Shown here: in pieces, positions 63,534 to 64,000 of the stretch
How the letters are laid out: each line of letters starts with the position of its first letter
Position numbering within the stretch: position 1 is the first letter of the stretch
NCBI GenBank assembly: GCA_003331045.1
Contig: QENA01000001.1
Location: forward strand, 1-64,000
DNA from: Candidatus Tokpelaia sp. JSC189
Lineage (GTDB): Bacteria > Pseudomonadota > Alphaproteobacteria > Rhizobiales > Rhizobiaceae
Reading direction: 5' to 3'
DNA: 64,000 nucleotides
Position numbers and translations under genes: made by a program
The notes under the pieces: model-generated
Seen by the model: the letters and a program-made list of their open reading frames with translations, nothing else
Database searches by the model: none
What the model was told of the DNA's origin: nothing

Positions 63534-64000
63534 ATGAGCAAGCGCGATAAGCAAGATTTTTCCCGAAATGGCCAAGAAGATTTGCCAAAAAAAACCAAGA
63601 AGACAATGAAATCCGCCAAGAAGGCGAGCAGATCTTTACAGCAGCCGGTTAAATTGATAATTACTCCGTTAAACAGCCATATGCGTAAGGCATTCTTCTG
63701 GATTGGGATGCTTGCTTTTTTTATCGTTTTTTTGGTTGTTTTCAGCAATATCCTTCTTCCTTTTATTGTGGGACTTGTGTTCGCCTACTTTCTTAATCCT
63801 GTTGTAGAGTTTCTAGAGGTTATCGGCTTTTCCCGCCTGTGGGCCACAATGATGATTCTGGCTGTTTCTGTCATTGCTCTTGTCTTGGGGTTGCTTATCC
63901 TAGTTCCAATTCTAAGCGATCAGCTTTTTGGCTTCATTAAGAATGTGCCCGGCTATTTTAGTAGGCTTCAGGCCGTCGTGGCTGATCAGGACACAAGATG
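63534..64000 (+). CDS. AI-2E family (PerM-type) membrane permease, partial at window end
   Basis: The first 155 residues are present: a very basic cytosolic N-terminus of about 50 residues (MSKRDKQDFSRN ... KKTKKTMKSAKKASRS) followed by hydrophobic helices (FWIGMLAFFIVFLVVFSNIL, PFIVGLVFAYFLNPVVEFLE and TMMILAVSVIALVLGLLILV). The LPFIVGLVFAYFLNPVVEFL segment is the hallmark of the AI-2E/PerM transporter family, whose substrates include autoinducer-2, sodium or unknown solutes. The rest of the gene, about 220 residues, lies beyond base 64000. AGGAG at 63516-63520 is 13 nt before the ATG. It is divergent from purM. Confidence 0.9.
   Translation, partial: MSKRDKQDFSRNGQEDLPKKTKKTMKSAKKASRSLQQPVKLIITPLNSHMRKAFFWIGMLAFFIVFLVVFSNILLPFIVGLVFAYFLNPVVEFLEVIGFSRLWATMMILAVSVIALVLGLLILVPILSDQLFGFIKNVPGYFSRLQAVVADQDTR

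Noticed and set aside
63434..63748. Minus-strand open frame upstream of purM
   Set aside because: It is antisense to the start of the AI-2E permease, which has clear transmembrane helices and the family motif.

Overview
The window looks like a chromosome segment of a genome-reducing alphaproteobacterium of the Hyphomicrobiales (Rhizobiales), closest in gene content and order to the Brucella/Bartonella side. Pointers are the zwf-pgl-edd set, split pntAA/pntAB/pntB, an atpHAGDC operon with a long N-terminal AtpD extension, amidase - mrcA - prfB, purM-purN divergent from an AI-2E-type permease, and a tRNA-His with A73 and no encoded G-1. No database search was run, so placement is inference. The DNA is AT-leaning and coding density is low: many stretches of 0.5-2 kb carry no gene, and several hold recognisable gene wrecks (cnoX/ybbN, bcp, a YhdP/AsmA-like protein). 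This suggests ongoing pseudogene formation rather than an already compact genome.

Layout. 0.2-7.7 kb: pdxJ, ilvC, an hsp20 with a heat-shock-type promoter, pyrD, separated by eroded DNA. 7.8 kb: tRNA-His. 9.3-13.3 kb: zwf-pgl-edd (Entner-Doudoroff entry). 14.7-18.9 kb: folD and, divergently, pntAA-pntAB-pntB (proton-translocating transhydrogenase). 19-24 kb: a SAF-domain oxidoreductase, rpsU, a TPR lipoprotein, asd. 25-30 kb: cnoX pseudogene, transaldolase, priA. 30-35 kb: F1 ATP synthase operon atpHAGDC. 35.8-39.5 kb: nrdHIEF class Ib ribonucleotide reductase. 40-42.7 kb: ppx/gppA-rlmE and a proC-like gene on the minus strand. 43.3 kb: tRNA-Gln(CTG).

43.9-52.4 kb is a decayed prophage lying between tRNA-Gln and tRNA-Arg(ACG). 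It holds an overlapping Rz/Rz1-like spanin pair, a multiply frameshifted tyrosine integrase, an AlpA-like gene with an internal stop, a shortened contractile tail sheath, and remains of a recombination module (RusA, AAA_24/Sak4-like ATPase, AP2/HNH nuclease, YqaJ-like exonuclease). A CI-like repressor and a second small HTH protein appear intact. Fragments of a second nrdH, a Dam methylase, a Rha protein and a staphylococcal-type nuclease follow. The remaining open genes are mainly the repressors and a few small ORFs, as expected of a defective element whose control genes outlived its replication and structural genes.

53-64 kb returns to core genes: N-acetylmuramoyl-L-alanine amidase, penicillin-binding protein 1A, prfB with an intact programmed +1 frameshift, a Crp/Fnr-type regulator, purN-purM and the start of an AI-2E-family permease.

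Together the core genes describe aerobic metabolism with NADPH from G6PDH and transhydrogenase, oxidative phosphorylation, de novo pyrimidine and purine steps, amino-acid synthesis (ilvC, asd) and PLP synthesis (pdxJ). I found no CRISPR array, rRNA, intact insertion sequence or clear novel system. The most unusual material is the prophage ruin and its repeated palindromes.
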